Below are positions 33,901 through 44,581 of a stretch of DNA of 64,000 nt, in pieces. This DNA is from Budorcas taxicolor. Lineage: Eukaryota > Chordata > Mammalia > Artiodactyla > Bovidae. The position numbers and the translations under genes are program-made. How positions within the stretch are numbered: position 1 is the first letter of the stretch; each line of letters opens with the position of its first letter. The notes under the pieces were generated by a model. The model worked only from the letters and a program-made list of their open reading frames with translations. It was not told where the DNA came from and ran no database searches. The stretch covers positions 129,287,170 to 129,351,169 of the forward strand of contig NC_068910.1 of the NCBI RefSeq assembly GCF_023091745.1, read 5' to 3'.

Positions 33901-34690
33901 CTTCATTTCTTCCTTTTCTAGTTGCTTTAGGTATAGAGTTAGGTTATTTATTTGACTTTTTTCTTGTTTCTTGAGGTAAGCCTGTATTGCTATAAACCTT
34001 CCCTTTAGCACTGTTTTACAGTGTCCCATAGGTTTTGGGTTGTTGTGTTTTCATTTTCATTCATTTCTATGCATATTTTGATTTCTTCTGTGATTTGTTG
34101 GTTATTCAGCAGCGTGTTGTTCAGCCTCCATATGTTGGAATTTTTAATACTTTTTCTCCTGTAATTGACATCTAATCTTACTGCACTGTGGTCAGAAAAG
34201 ATGCCTGGAATGATTTTATTTTTTTTGAATTTACCAAGGCTCGATTTATAGCCCAGGATGTGATCTATCCTGGAGAAGGTTCCATGTGCACTTGAGAAAA
34301 AGGTGAAATTCATTGTTTTGGGGTGAAATGTTCTATAGATATCAATTAGGCCTAACTGGTCTATTGTATCATTTAAAGTTTGTGTTTCCTTGTTAATTTT
34401 CTGTTTAGTTGATCTATCCACAGGTGTGAGTAGGGTATTAATGTCTCCTACTATTATTGTGTTATTATTAATTTCTCCTTTCATACTTGTTAGGGGTGTT
34501 CCTATGTTGCGTGCATATATATTTCCAGCCCTTCACTTTCAGTCTGTTGTGTCCCTTATTTCAAGGTGGGTCTCTTGTAGACAACATATATAGGGGTCTT
34601 GTTTTTGTATCCATTCAGCCAGTCTTTGTCTTTTGGTTGGAGCATTCAACCCATTTACATTTAAGGTAATTATTGATAAGTATGATCCCA
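30920..34690 (-). pseudogene. L1-BT ORF2 (endonuclease-reverse transcriptase), inactivated
   Basis: Readable blocks on the minus strand, N to C, are GLNAPTKRQRLAEWIQKQ (34630), INNNTIIVGDINTLLTPVDR, FTFFSSAHGTFSRIDHILGY (endonuclease end, 34320), IKKQREKNQINKIRNENEEI, NKSPGPDGFTAEFYQKFREE, then LFADDVILYIENPKDSTRKL (32620; family FADD motif), then FVWKYKKPRTAKAF and RGCGEKGTLLHC with HCLWECKLVQPLW. Defects include a deletion in the endonuclease (KVKGW joins almost directly to NIYARNIGTP near 34520), several frameshifts, a SINE at 33294-33503 and a stop near 30957. The normal family length is about 1,270 residues. Confidence 0.93.
33294..33503 (-). mobile_element. Bov-tA SINE inserted in L1-BT ORF2
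   Basis: Starts AAAGTGAAGTCGCTCAGTCG and ends GACGCTTTACCGTCTGGGCC, then ACCAGGGAAGTCC. It splits ORF2 upstream of the RT domain. Confidence 0.96.
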
Positions 34691-34699
34691 CTGCCATTT

Positions 34700-35654
34700 A
34701 GTTTGTTTTGGGTTCGAGTTTACACACCCTTTCTGTGTTTCCTGTCTAGAGAAGATCCTTTAGCATTTGTTGGAGAGCTGGTTTGGTGGTGCTGAGTTCT
34801 CTCAGCTTTTGCTTGTCTGTAAAGCTTTTGATTTCTCCTTCATATTTGAATGAGATCCTTGCTGGGTACAGTAATCTGGGCTGTAGGTTATTTCCTTTCA
34901 TCACTTTAAGTATGTCCTGTCATTCCCTTCTGGCCTGAAGAGTTTCTATTGAAAGACCAGCTGCTCTCCTTATGGGAATCCCCTTGTGTGTTATTTGTTG
35001 TTTTTCCCTTGCTGCTTTTAATATTTGTTCTTTGTGTTTGATCTTTGTTAATTTGATTAATATGTATCCTAGGGTGTTTTGCCTTGGGTTTATCCTGTTT
35101 GGGACTCTGGGTTTCTTGGACTTGGGTGACTATTTCCTTCCCCATTTTAGCAAAGTTTTCAAGCATTATCTTCTCAAGTATTTTCTCATGACCTTTTTTT
35201 TGTCTTCTTCTTCTGGGACGCCTATGATTACATTGTTGGGGTGTTTAACATTGTCCCAGAGGTCTCTGAGGTTGTCCTCATTTCTTTTAATTCTTTTTTC
35301 TTCTCTGCTTCATTTATTTCTACCATTCTACCTCACTAATCCTATATTCTGCCTCCATTATTCTCCTGTTGGTTCCCTCCAGAGTGTTTCTGATCTCATT
35401 TATTGCATTATTCATTATACAGTGACTCTTTTTTATTTCTTCCAGGTCCTTGTTAAACATTTCTAGCATCTTCTCGATCCTTGTCTCCAGGCTATTTATT
35501 TGTAACTCCATTTTGTTTTCAAGATTTTGGATCATTTTCCTATCATTATTTGGAATTCTTTATCAGGTAGATTCCCTATCTCTTCCTCTTTTGTTTGGTT
35601 TGGTGGGCATTTATCCTGTTCCTTTACCTGCTGGGTATTTCTCTGCCTTTTCAT
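34700..35654 (-). pseudogene. L1-BT ORF1 (RNA-binding chaperone), inactivated
   Basis: The expected start codon is at 35652-35654 (MKRQRN-type start). A coiled-coil segment, NKMELQINSLETRIEKMLEM with NKDLEEIKKSHC, lies at 35400-35520. The C-terminal part (NFAKMGKEIVTQVQETQSP) lies at 35100-35160. The pieces are in different frames with stops between, so no intact protein is encoded. Confidence 0.85.
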
Positions 35655-35955
35655 CTTGTTTATATTGCTGTGTTTGGGGTGGCCTTTATCTTCCCTGTGT
35701 TCTTGGAGAATTTACATGGCATGTCTTTCTCTGGAACTTGTTTGCCCTTGGGTGGTGCTTAGTTTCAGTGTAGGTATGGAGGCATTTGATGAGCTCCTAT
35801 CGATTAATATTCCCTGGAGTCAGGAGTTCTGTGGTGTTCTCAGGATTTGGACTTAAGCCTCCTGCCTCTGGTTTTCAGTCTTATTCTTACAGTAGCCTCA
35901 AGACTTCTCCATCTATACAGCACCGATGATAAAACATCTAGGTTAATGATGAAAA

Positions 35956-36392
35956 GTTTCTCCACAGTGAGGGACACCCAGAGAGGTACACAGAGTTACA
36001 TGGGGAAGAAAAGAGGGAAAAAGGAGATAGAGGTGACCAGGAGGAGAAGAGGGGGAATCAAAAGGGGAGAGAGCAAGCTAGCCAGTAATCACTTCCCTAT
36101 GTGCTCTCCACAGTCTGGATGCCTCAGAGATGTTCATGGAGTTACACAGAGAAAAGAAGAGGGAGGAAGGAGACAGAGGTGGCCAGGAGGATAAAAGGGG
36201 GAATCAAAAGGAGACAGACAGATCCAGTCAATAGTCAGTTCCCTAGGTGTTCTCCATAACCCGGAACACACAAAGAGATTCAGAGTTGGGTAGAGTAGAG
36301 AAGGGGGAGGGAAGAGATAGAGGAGACCTGGTGGAGAAAAGGGAGAGTCAAAGCGGGAGAGAGTAATCCAGCCAGTAATCTCACTCCCAAGT
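35956..36392 (-). repeat. Three tandem ~145-bp modules in the L1-BT 5' UTR
   Basis: Three diverged units start at about 35956, 36101 and 36247 (GTTTCTCCACAG, GTGCTCTCCACAG, GTGTTCTCCATAA). Each contains an A/G-rich stretch of GAGGGGGAATCAAAAGG type at the same offset. The unit spacing of 145-146 bp is visible directly. Confidence 0.85.
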
Positions 36393-36636
36393 AAAAATGT
36401 GTACTGAAGATTGGGTTCTTAAAGGTACAAAATTGATAACAAATACCAAAAAGCAAAGGTTAAAAATCTAGAGTAGAGGTTAGATTCTCAAAAATACAAT
36501 ATTAAAGGAAGAAACTAAGTCACAAAAATTATAAAATATATATATATGAAGTTTGCTTTTAAAACTGGGTCTTTTTTTTTCTGCAAAGTAATAGTAGGTT
36601 ATAAAAATGAAAATTAAAGGAGTAATAGTTAGTGAC

Positions 36637-36840
36637 CAAGTGAAGTCGCTCAGTCATATCCAACTCTTTGCAACCCCATGGACTGGTAGCCTACCATGAT
36701 CCTCCATCCATGGGATTTTCCAGGCAAGAGTACTGGAGTGGGTTGCCATTTCCTTCTCCAGAGGATGTTCCCGACCCAGGGATCGAACCCGGGTCTCCCG
36801 CATTGTAGGCAGATGCTTTACCATCTGAGCCACAAGGGAA
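36637..36840 (-). mobile_element. Bov-tA SINE inserted in L1-BT 5' UTR
   Basis: Starts CAAGTGAAGTCGCTCAGTC and contains the tRNA-like head GCAGATGCTTTACCATCTGAGC. It has the same structure and orientation as the ORF2 SINE. Confidence 0.95.
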
Positions 36841-37000
36841 TAGAGGACTTTAAAATAAAAATTAAAAAATTTTTGATTAAAAAAATGACAACAGTAAAAA
36901 CATATCTAGGACTTTCTCTGGCGTTGCTGTGGACAGTGTGGGGTCAGTTCATTTTCAGATAGTTCCTTGATCTGGCTTACTCTTCTGCAGGGGCAATTTC

Positions 37001-37229
37001 AATCAAATGAAAAACTATATAAAATACGATTAAACATACAATCAAAGGCAGGTTGTCGGACTAGATAAGAAAAAAAAGCAAGCTCCAACTATATTCTTTT
37101 GGTAACAGGCATGCTTCATATTCAGATTCAAAGACAACAGCTTAGGCATAAAAATATGGGAAAAGATATATCATGCAAACAGCAACAAATGAGATCTGGA
37201 ATGGCAATGTTATTAGCAGACAAAGTAAA
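37001..37229. other. Short intronic segment with weak LINE-like sequence
   Basis: The stretch ending GGTTGTCGGACTAGATAAG and the following GCATGCTTCATATTCAG with CAGACAAAGTAAATTTTAAG are weakly reminiscent of old L1 ORF2. Not called further. Confidence 0.4.
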
Positions 37230-38165
37230 TTTTAAGAGAGCTAGAAATATTCCCATTTCTTGTAAGATAAAGCCTAAATCACTTCATAATCCAATCCCTC
37301 TTTATCAACTCAATCTTTTCCTCCACTCAAGGCCAATGTGGTAACTAGACCCCACTTCTTACTCTTTGAGTGTATCATTTCACTCCCAGTTCTAAGCCAC
37401 TCATCACATTTAGCATGACTGGAATGTCTCTACTCTCCCTCCCTCCTATACACATTCTATCCATCCTTTAAGTTCCTATTAAACTCCCATCTCTTTCACA
37501 AGGCCATCTCCAGCTGCCCTGACTCACACTAATCTTTTCCAACATCTAAATTACTTAGCACCTAAGAATTATTTTGGAATTTATTATATATAATCTCTTG
37601 GCTTTGTTTTACAACCATAGTTCAATACTATTATATAACATACTGCTTTTCTAAAAGTAGCTTATGAAAATCAGATATTATATCACTGGTGACATACATA
37701 CAACCTGCCCAACTAGCTTACTCTAAGTGCCTGTAGAGCAAAATATGAATTTTGTCTCTATTAATACATCACCCAAAGGGCTCTCAAGGCCTGACCAAAT
37801 TCACCTTATTTTCTAGACAGTGAAGTAGCCAGGGCTTCGTCTCTCACCTCTTTTCAGCTATCTCGATTACCTCTTCCAGTGTCAGGGCTTCAAGGCTGAT
37901 GACTCCCGGTGCTATACTGCCAGACCAGACCATCTCTCCTGCGTACTCCAAAATCTTTGAGCCAACTGCCTACTTGACAACTCCTCTAATGCATATCATA
38001 ATGTGACCCAGCATGAGCAGAATCCCTCATCTTCCTTAAACCCGTTCAACTGGTCTTGGTATTGACAACTCTACCATTCCAGCTGTGCAGGCCCAAAATT
38101 CTGAAGTCATGATTCCCCCCTCTCTCTCTGACCTCACCTTCAATCTGTCAAGAAATACTGTTGAC
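37230..38165 (+). mobile_element. L2 LINE, first part
   Basis: Diverged forward L2: AATCCAATCCCTCTTTATC, TCCTTTAAGTTCCTATTAAAC, GGCCATCTCCAGCTGCCCTG, then AATTCTGAAGTCATGATTCC with CTGACCTCACC near 38100. The L2 resumes after the L1 at 38905. The order of its modules suggests more than one L2 fragment. Confidence 0.7.
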
Positions 38166-38900
38166 TTCACCTACAAAATATATTCAAGATCACAACAACT
38201 GTACTCTGAAGCATTTAACATAAATGGAAATTTATGTTTACACAAAAACCCTGCAGCTGAATGTTCACAGTTTTATTCAATAGCTACCAGATGTCTTTCG
38301 ATGGGTGAATGGATAAACAAATTACGGTAAACCCATACTATGGAATACCAGTTAGTAATTTGAAAAAAAGAGAACTAACCATTGACACATGCAACAGCTT
38401 TACTGAATCTATAGAGAATTATGCTGAGCAAACAAAGCCAATCTCAATAGGTTGTATATTGTATATGATTTCATTTATACAGCACCCTTGAAATAACATT
38501 AGAGAAATGGGGAACGGGCCACTGATTGTTGCATGGGGTTAAACTGGAGTTTAGGAGTGGAGAGATGGTGGGAGAGAAATGAGTATGGTCATGAAAGGGC
38601 AGAAGAGGGTCCTTGGTGGAATTGTTCCATATCTTGACGTCGGTAAATACACAAACCTACACATATAATAAAACTGGGTAGAATTAAATACACACACACA
38701 CATACAAAGTAGTATAAGAAAATATGGAGAATTCTCCATATGGAGACTGCTGGATCACACTAATGTCAATAATCCTGGTTGACACTGCACTATAGTTTTG
38801 CAAGATGTTATCAACTGAGGAAAACTGGGGAAGAGGTACAGTATTGTCTTAGTATTAACTGCATGGTTATCTACAACTATCTCAATATAAAAACTATGTG
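38166..38900 (+). mobile_element. Old LINE-1 3' end
   Basis: Reads GGGTGAATGGATAAACAAATTACGG, ATACTATGGAATACCAGTTAG and GAGAACTAACCATTGACACATGC, the end of ORF2, then a 3' UTR with ACCTACACATATAATAAAACTGG. An (AC)n patch lies at 38689-38704. Confidence 0.85.
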
Positions 38901-38904
38901 TGTA

Positions 38905-39900
38905 TGTGTACCTCCAGGATTTGAGCCTTTCTCAACACCTCCCTAGTGCAAGCCTATTTGGAGTCTTTTGCTTAAATTACTAAATAACTTCCTAAATGGT
39001 CTTTCAACTTCCTGTTACCTTCCATATGCTCAACAAAGTAGGCAGAGTGATCTTATATTCTAAAATGTTTAAGGCAGGGGATTTCCCTGGTGGTCTAGTG
39101 GTTTAGAATCTGCCTGCCAGTGCAGGGTACACAAGTTCAATTCCTGACCTGGAAATATTACACGTGCCATGAGGCAACTAATAAGCCCATGCACCAGAAT
39201 CCACAAGTTCTAGCTACTGAAGCCTGCACACCTAGAGCCTGCGCTCTGCAATGAGAGAAGCCACCAAAATGTGAAGCCCACGCACTGCAATCAGAGTAGC
39301 CCCTGCTCACCACATCTACAGAAACCTGGAGCACAGCAAAGATCTAAGTCAGACGGTGGTATCTCTCTGATTAAAATCTCCAGTAGCTCCCCAGTCTGAA
39401 CAGAGTGAAAGCCCAAAATCCTTTCTATGGCTAACAAGGCTCCTACCAATTGCACCCCCACACCCCCCACTATCTTCACTCAGTGACCTCACTGCTTGAT
39501 GCTCCCTCACGTCCCACCTACTATACTGTCTCCCTGTTCCTCACGTACTTCAGAAACCCTGTAAGTTTTTGTATTTGCTATTCCCTCCATCTGGAACCAC
39601 CTGTTCCTTAGTATCTAAATGTCTAGTCCCTTGCACAGACTTCACTGTTTCCTCAAATACCACGTTGTTACACCTTAAGTACTCATTCTTAGCATTCCTT
39701 CTCTTTCCTCTTTGCTTTTCCTCCTCTCTAGAACAGGAAATCATTGAAAATATTATATCTGTTTCAGATATTTATTCATTATTGTCCACCTCTTCCCATT
39801 AATAGATTTTTGTTTTATCCAATGTTGTCTTATCCCCCAAACCTAGAACAAGACCCAAGACAGAAGAGGTACTCAATAATCAACTGTTGAATGATTTAAA
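38905..39900 (+). mobile_element. L2 LINE 3' part, interrupted by a CHR SINE
   Basis: CCTAAATGGTCTTTCAACTTCC, then beyond the SINE AATCTCCAGTAGCTCCCCAG, CCTTTCTATGGCTAACAAGGC, TCCATCTGGAACCACCTGTTCC and the 3' end GAGGTACTCAATAATCAACTG are consecutive L2 blocks. Confidence 0.82.
39078..39357 (+). mobile_element. CHR-type SINE inserted in L2
   Basis: GGATTTCCCTGGTGGTCTAG, CTGCCTGCCAGTGCAGGG, then CCCACGCACTGCAATCAGAG and CCTGCTCACCACATCTAC. Confidence 0.9.
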
Positions 39901-40371
39901 CTGATGACATAAAATAATACCTCTACTGACAAAAATGATACATCACAATGATGCACTTCATTGTAAGAAATTTCATGGCCAGTCAAAATAATGAAGGAGG
40001 AACTACGAAGATGAGTAAATTCTCAAATTATGAACCCCTCAACCCCTCACATCACAAAGACTCCGTCCCAATTCAGGAGGATAAAGCTGTGATATCTACC
40101 TTCTTTAAAAATCACTCACCAACTTAACATTCAAGACAAGACATAGTAAAGGGCCCCATACTCAAAGGGCAATGATGCAGGCCTGAAAATAACCCCCTTC
40201 GGCCAGGCTCTAGCCCATGAAAAAGTATATACATATTTCTTCATTGACATATACTCAATGAAAGAATATACTTATGTGTCAATGAAAGAAATATTCTTAA
40301 GAGTATATGGCAACAAAAGAACTCAGGAAGCTACAATTACCTTAATAAAGCCTTGCAAGATGCACTAATGT
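39901..40371. other. Intronic sequence, no recognised element
   Basis: Unassigned. A small repeated motif, AAAGAATATACTTA / AAAGAAATATTCTTA, occurs around 40260-40300. Confidence 0.5.
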
Positions 40372-40508
40372 GCATGGAATTCTCCAGGCAAGAATACTGG
40401 AGTGGGTTGCCATGCCCTCATCCAGGGCTCTTCTCAACCCAGGGATTGAACCTGGGTCTCTTGCAGTGCAGGCAGACTCTTTTTACTGTCTGAGCCACCA
40501 GGGACGGA
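40372..40508 (-). mobile_element. Bov-tA SINE, 3' portion missing
   Basis: GGAATTCTCCAGGCAAGAATAC, GGGTTGCCATGCCCTCATCC and the tRNA-like head ending GTCTGAGCCACCAGGGACG. The BovA terminus is absent. Confidence 0.93.
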
Positions 40509-40844
40509 TGAGGTTAGAACTGGTTATTTCCCCTTCCTCTACTTGGAATTCTAGAGAAGGGTAGAGGTGGGCATTTTTTTCCTCCCAGTTCAGCTAGCTC
40601 TGATAGAATAGTTTTTGGTTTTTTTTTTCCCTAAGGGAAGTCTTCAGGAGAAGAGGGCTCTAGGTCCATTTTAAAATTACTACTTTTTTCTTCATCCTGC
40701 TTCCAGCAGATATTTTGTAGCTCATCACTGTGAGAACCTGGTAGGTCTGTTGGAGGTAAAACTGAAAAAAGTGTGGTGGTGGCACAGATATCTCTGTGAT
40801 TCTGGGTTAGGCCAAGATTCTTAGGTATTAACACCAGAGTGCAC

Positions 40845-40872
40845 ACACGCACACACACACACCCACACACAA
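40845..40872. repeat. (AC)n microsatellite
   Basis: About 12-13 imperfect AC units, bordering the L1 fragment that follows. Confidence 0.88.
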
Positions 40873-41062
40873 AGAAGAATTAGATAAATTGGGTTTCATC
40901 AAAATGAAAAACACATGTGCTTCAAAGGAAACTATCAAGAAAGTTGAAAGACAACCTACAAACTGAAGAAAACATTTGTAAATTATACACCTGTAAAGGG
41001 TCAGTATCCAGAATTAAGAACTCTATTCAACGATGAAGAGATAATTAAATCTATTTTTAAAT
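40873..41062 (+). mobile_element. Old LINE-1 ORF2 fragment
   Basis: ATTAGATAAATTGGGTTTCATC, GAAAGACAACCTACAAACTG and GTCAGTATCCAGAATTAAG match L1 ORF2 C-terminal nucleotides in the forward sense. Confidence 0.8.
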
Positions 41063-41401
41063 AAGCAAAGGAAGGACTTCTGGTCTCCAGTCTGGCATAG
41101 AAGCTTGGAATTTGTCTCTCCCATCTTCACAAGAGCTGAACAAACTGAAAACCAAAGCTCTTCTTAATTCCATCAGAGAATTGATGTCACAGGCAAGCTG
41201 CTTCCCTAAAAGCTGCAGACAAACAGGCAGAGATAATCACAGCTTATTGGAGGAGAAGCCCAGGAGCAGAAATTGCCTGTGGAACCACTCCAGCCCAGGA
41301 AAACTTTAGCTGTATTGGACAGAGGTGCAAGTGTGAACAAAACTCAAGAGTTTAAAAACTCCAGTGGGTAGACCACACTTTCTTTAGTTTTATCTTCAGG
41401 A
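41063..41401 (+). mobile_element. HAL1/L1-like 5' segment
   Basis: Starts GGAAGGACTTCTGGTCTCCAG and is GC-richer than its surroundings. The interrupting BovB is followed by matching HAL1-like sequence at 41905. The call rests partly on position. Confidence 0.55.
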
Positions 41402-41896
41402 CACCTAGACACTGTATTAAAAAGCAAAGATATTACTGTGCTGACAAAGGTCCATATAGTCAAAGCTATGGTTTTTCTAGTGGTATGGATGAGAGAGTTG
41501 GACCATAAAAAGGCTGAGCGTCAAATAACTGATGCCTTCAAACCATGGTGCTAGAGAAGGCTCTTCAGTGTCCCGTGGATTGCAAGGAGATCAAACCTGT
41601 CAATCTTAAAGGAAATCAACCTTGAATTCATCGGAAGGACTGATGCTAAAGCTCCAATATTTTGGTCACTTGATGCAAAGAGTCAACTCATTGGAAAAGA
41701 CCTTGCTTGATGCTGGGAAAGACTGAAGGCAAAAGGAGAAGAGGGTGGCAGAGGATGAGATGGTTAGATAGCATCACTGACTCAATGAACATGAATCTGA
41801 GCAAACTCCAGAAGACAGTGAATATGAGGGAAGCCCACGCTGTACCCCACAGGGTCACAAAGAGTTGGTCACGACTTAACAACTGAACAACAACAA
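41402..41896 (+). mobile_element. BovB LINE 3' fragment
   Basis: CACCTAGACACTGTATTAAAAAGC through GACAAAGGTCCATATAGTC to AGTTGGTCACGACTTAACAAC. The RT-terminal frame is destroyed by small indels. Confidence 0.92.
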
Positions 41897-41904
41897 TATG
41901 ATAG

Positions 41905-43735
41905 CAGAGAAATATAATCAAGAGACATGCATGCCTCAAACTTCATTTAAGAAGAGTTTTCTAAGGAAACCCAAAGAAAAAAGGAGAGAAAATAAAAGAC
42001 ACCAGAAAAAATTTTAACTTCTGACACCTATAGCTATAGTAAACAATAATAATAAATCTAACTCTGGCCAGATAAACACAAATTCTCATGCTAAAGTCTA
42101 TTTACTTAAGTGACTTTTACTCAGTATATCATGTTCAATTTTCATTATAACATTGCAAAGAATACTAAAAGACAAAAATCAGTGTGACTACATAGAGAGT
42201 AGGCATTAGAACCAAACACAACAGAGATTTTGGAATTATCAGACTAAGAATTTAAAACAACTGTGAGTATTATGCTTAGGGCTTTAATTTAAAAAGTAGA
42301 AAATACACAAGAAAAGGTGGGTAATGTACACAGAGAAATTTAGAAACCCTAAGGAAGATTCAAAAGAAATAAAAAAGTCTGTAACAGAAACTAACAATGC
42401 CTTTGATGAGTTCATCATATACTGGACATGGCCAAGTAAGGAATCAGTGAGCTTGAAGAAATGTCAATGGAAACTCGCAAATATGAAATGCAAAGAGAAA
42501 AAAGAATGAAAAAGACAGAACAGAATATCAAAGTACAATGCAGGACGATTACAAAAGGTATAGCACATGCGTAACAGAAATAACAGTTAGGAAATAACAG
42601 GGAGGAAAAACAGATGAAAAAAGTATCTGAGGGGATAAATTGAGACTTTCTCAAAAATTAATGTCAGAGACTAGACCACAGAGGCAGAAAGAGGACAAAT
42701 ACCAAAAAATCTACACCGAGGTATATCATATTTAAAATGCAAAAGATCAAAGACAAAGGGGAAGTCTTGAGAGAAGCCAGAGGAGGGGAAAGAAAACCTC
42801 ACCTATTGACAAGCAAAGATAAAAATCACACTGAACTTCTCTTCAAAAGTCATGCAAATAAGAGTAAAGTAAAATATTTAAAGTGTTGAAAGAAAAAAAA
42901 AAAAACCCACAAGAATAATTTTGCTTTGTACCCAGGAAAATTATTCTTCAAAAAGGAGAAATAAAGATTTTTCTCAAAAAAACAAAAATTGACAGAATGT
43001 GTCAACAGTAGACGTGTCATCCAGGAAAGGTTAAAATACAAAATTCATCAGGAAGAAAAATGACACAGGTAAGATCGGGTCTGCAAAAAGAAAGAGCATT
43101 AGAAAAAGTTGATCTTTTTACCTGTTAGTTCATCTAACAAGTAACCATTTGTTCAAACAAATAATAGTAACAATGCATTCAGTGATGATATCTTATAAAC
43201 GAGTGATATTAATGACAGCAATGTCATAAGGAATGGAAAGGAGGAATTAGGAATACTGTGCCATCGGGTACTTTCACTATCAGTGCAGCAATATGGTGTT
43301 GACTGAAAATGGACGTCAAAAGGTGTAACATGTACAACTGTAGACTCAAGTATAACCACGAAAAAAGGTTTAAAAGTATAAACAATATGCTGAGGGGAGA
43401 AAGAATTGTATAAAATGCTCAGTTAAAAACAGAGTAAGAAAAAAAAGACAAAAGAATAAACAAAGAACTAACTTCAATGAATAGAAACAGTAACAAACAT
43501 AGCAAAAATATGATTGAACTATATTAATAATCTCTTTAAACATCAGTGCCATAAATGTACCACATGAAAGACAGAGACTGTAAGTGGACTGAAAAAAAGC
43601 AAAAACAGAAAAACATTTAAGTTGCACAACTAGCTATAAATCAATTATACCACAAATTTAAAACATAAAAAAAGTTGTTAAAAGCCCCAATTCTATATTA
43701 ATCAGAAAGAAATCCACTTAAAATTCACAAATTTT
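41905..43735 (+). mobile_element. HAL1-like / old LINE-1 element
   Basis: A diverged ORF1-type region: GGAATTATCAGACTAAGAATTTAAAACAAC, ACAGAAACTAACAATGCCTTTG, then CCAGGAAAATTATTCTTCAAAAAGG at 42935, the same module as at 29853. No intact frame. The open frames here are chance remnants. Confidence 0.7.
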
Positions 43736-43767
43736 AAACGACACAGATACATTAAAAGTAGAGATGG

Positions 43768-44110
43768 AGGGCTTCCCTGGGGGCTCAGTGGTAACGAATC
43801 TACCTGCCAACACAGGAGACACAAGTTTGATCACTGATCTGGGAAGATCCCATATGCCACAGAGCAACTAAGTCCATGCACCACAACTACTGAACCTGTG
43901 CTCTGAAGCCGGGGAGCCACAACCACTGGGCCCACGTGCTGCAACTACTGAAGCGCATACATCCTAGAGCTCATGTTCCACAAGAGAAATCACTGTAATG
44001 AGAAGCCCACCCACTGCAACGAGAGGAGGCCCTGCTCGCCACACCTAGAGAAAAGCCCATGCAGCAACAGAGACCCACAACAGCCAAAAATAAATTAACT
44101 CATTAATTCC
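43768..44110 (+). mobile_element. CHR-type SINE, long form
   Basis: GGCTTCCCTGGGGGCTCAGTGG, CTACCTGCCAACACAGGAG, then repeated CCCACGTGCTGCAACTACTG-type units and a (TAAA)-like tail. At about 340 bp it is longer than the other CHR copies. Confidence 0.88.
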
Positions 44111-44111
44111 T

Positions 44112-44331
44112 TTAAAACAGCAGGGATGGAAACATCAAGAAAAGTTCAGACCAACATCGCTGGCAGATACTGATGCAAAAACTGTCAATAAAATGCTAGC
44201 AAACAAAACTCTAAAACTCACTGAAAGGATTATATACCATTACCAAAATTTTAAAACTTTTAATTTTATATTGGAATACACTTAATTAACAATGTTGTGA
44301 TAGTTTCAGCTGTATAGCAAAATGATTCAGA
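44112..44331. mobile_element. LINE-1 scraps: forward ORF2 piece and reverse 3' end
   Basis: 44140-44250 (AACATCGCTGGCAGATACTG, AAAATGCTAGCAAACAAAAC) is forward L1 ORF2. 44258-44331 (AACAATGTTGTGATAGTTTC, AGCTGTATAGCAAAATGATTC) is a reverse artiodactyl L1 3' UTR. Confidence 0.75.
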
Positions 44332-44581
44332 AGATCTTGTACGTCTTTGTCATTTTTGGTATTAGTGCTTGGAGCACAGACTTGGATTACTGTGATCCTG
44401 AATGGTTTGCCTTGGAAAGGAACCGAGATTATTCTGTTGTTTTTGAGAATTATACTCAAGAACTGCATTTCGGGCTCTTTTGTTGAATATTAGGGCTACT
44501 CCTTTTCCTCTAAGAGATTCTTGCTGCAATAGTAGATACAATGGTCATCTTAATTAAATGCACCCATTCTCGTCCATTTTA
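44332..44581 (-). mobile_element. BovB copy A, endonuclease-region part (left half of a split element)
   Basis: GCACAGACTTGGATTACTGTG, GGTTTGCCTTGGAAAGGAACC and ATGGTCATCTTAATTAAATGC are the BovB endonuclease region in antisense. It stops at CGTCCATTTTAG. The next BovB bases expected (TTCGCTGATTCCTAG) occur in diverged form at 47044. Confidence 0.85.

Larger units (their letters stand above)
30605..36986 (-). mobile_element. Near full-length L1-BT LINE with 14-bp TSD
   Basis: A complete L1 order on the minus strand: 5' UTR (about 35655-36986), ORF1 (about 34700-35654), ORF2 (about 30920-34690), then the 3' UTR with the bovine L1-BT end (AATACTGTATTGGTTTTGCC in plus sense near 30640). GCAGGGGCAATTTC is duplicated at 30591-30604 and 36987-37000, which fixes both ends. 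The 6,382-bp insertion includes two SINEs of about 200 bp. Both ORFs are broken, so the copy is dead. Confidence 0.95.

Noticed and set aside
34972..35466. 164-codon plus-strand open frame rich in Phe, Leu and Ser
   Set aside because: It is the antisense of L1-BT ORF1. The minus strand reads recognisable ORF1 blocks, and the hydrophobic look comes from reverse-complemented A-rich coding DNA.
30605..36986. Endogenous retrovirus
   Set aside because: No LTRs, primer-binding site, gag, protease or integrase were seen. The RT is L1-type (FADD block) and the ends carry a 14-bp TSD and an A-rich tail, which is LINE structure.
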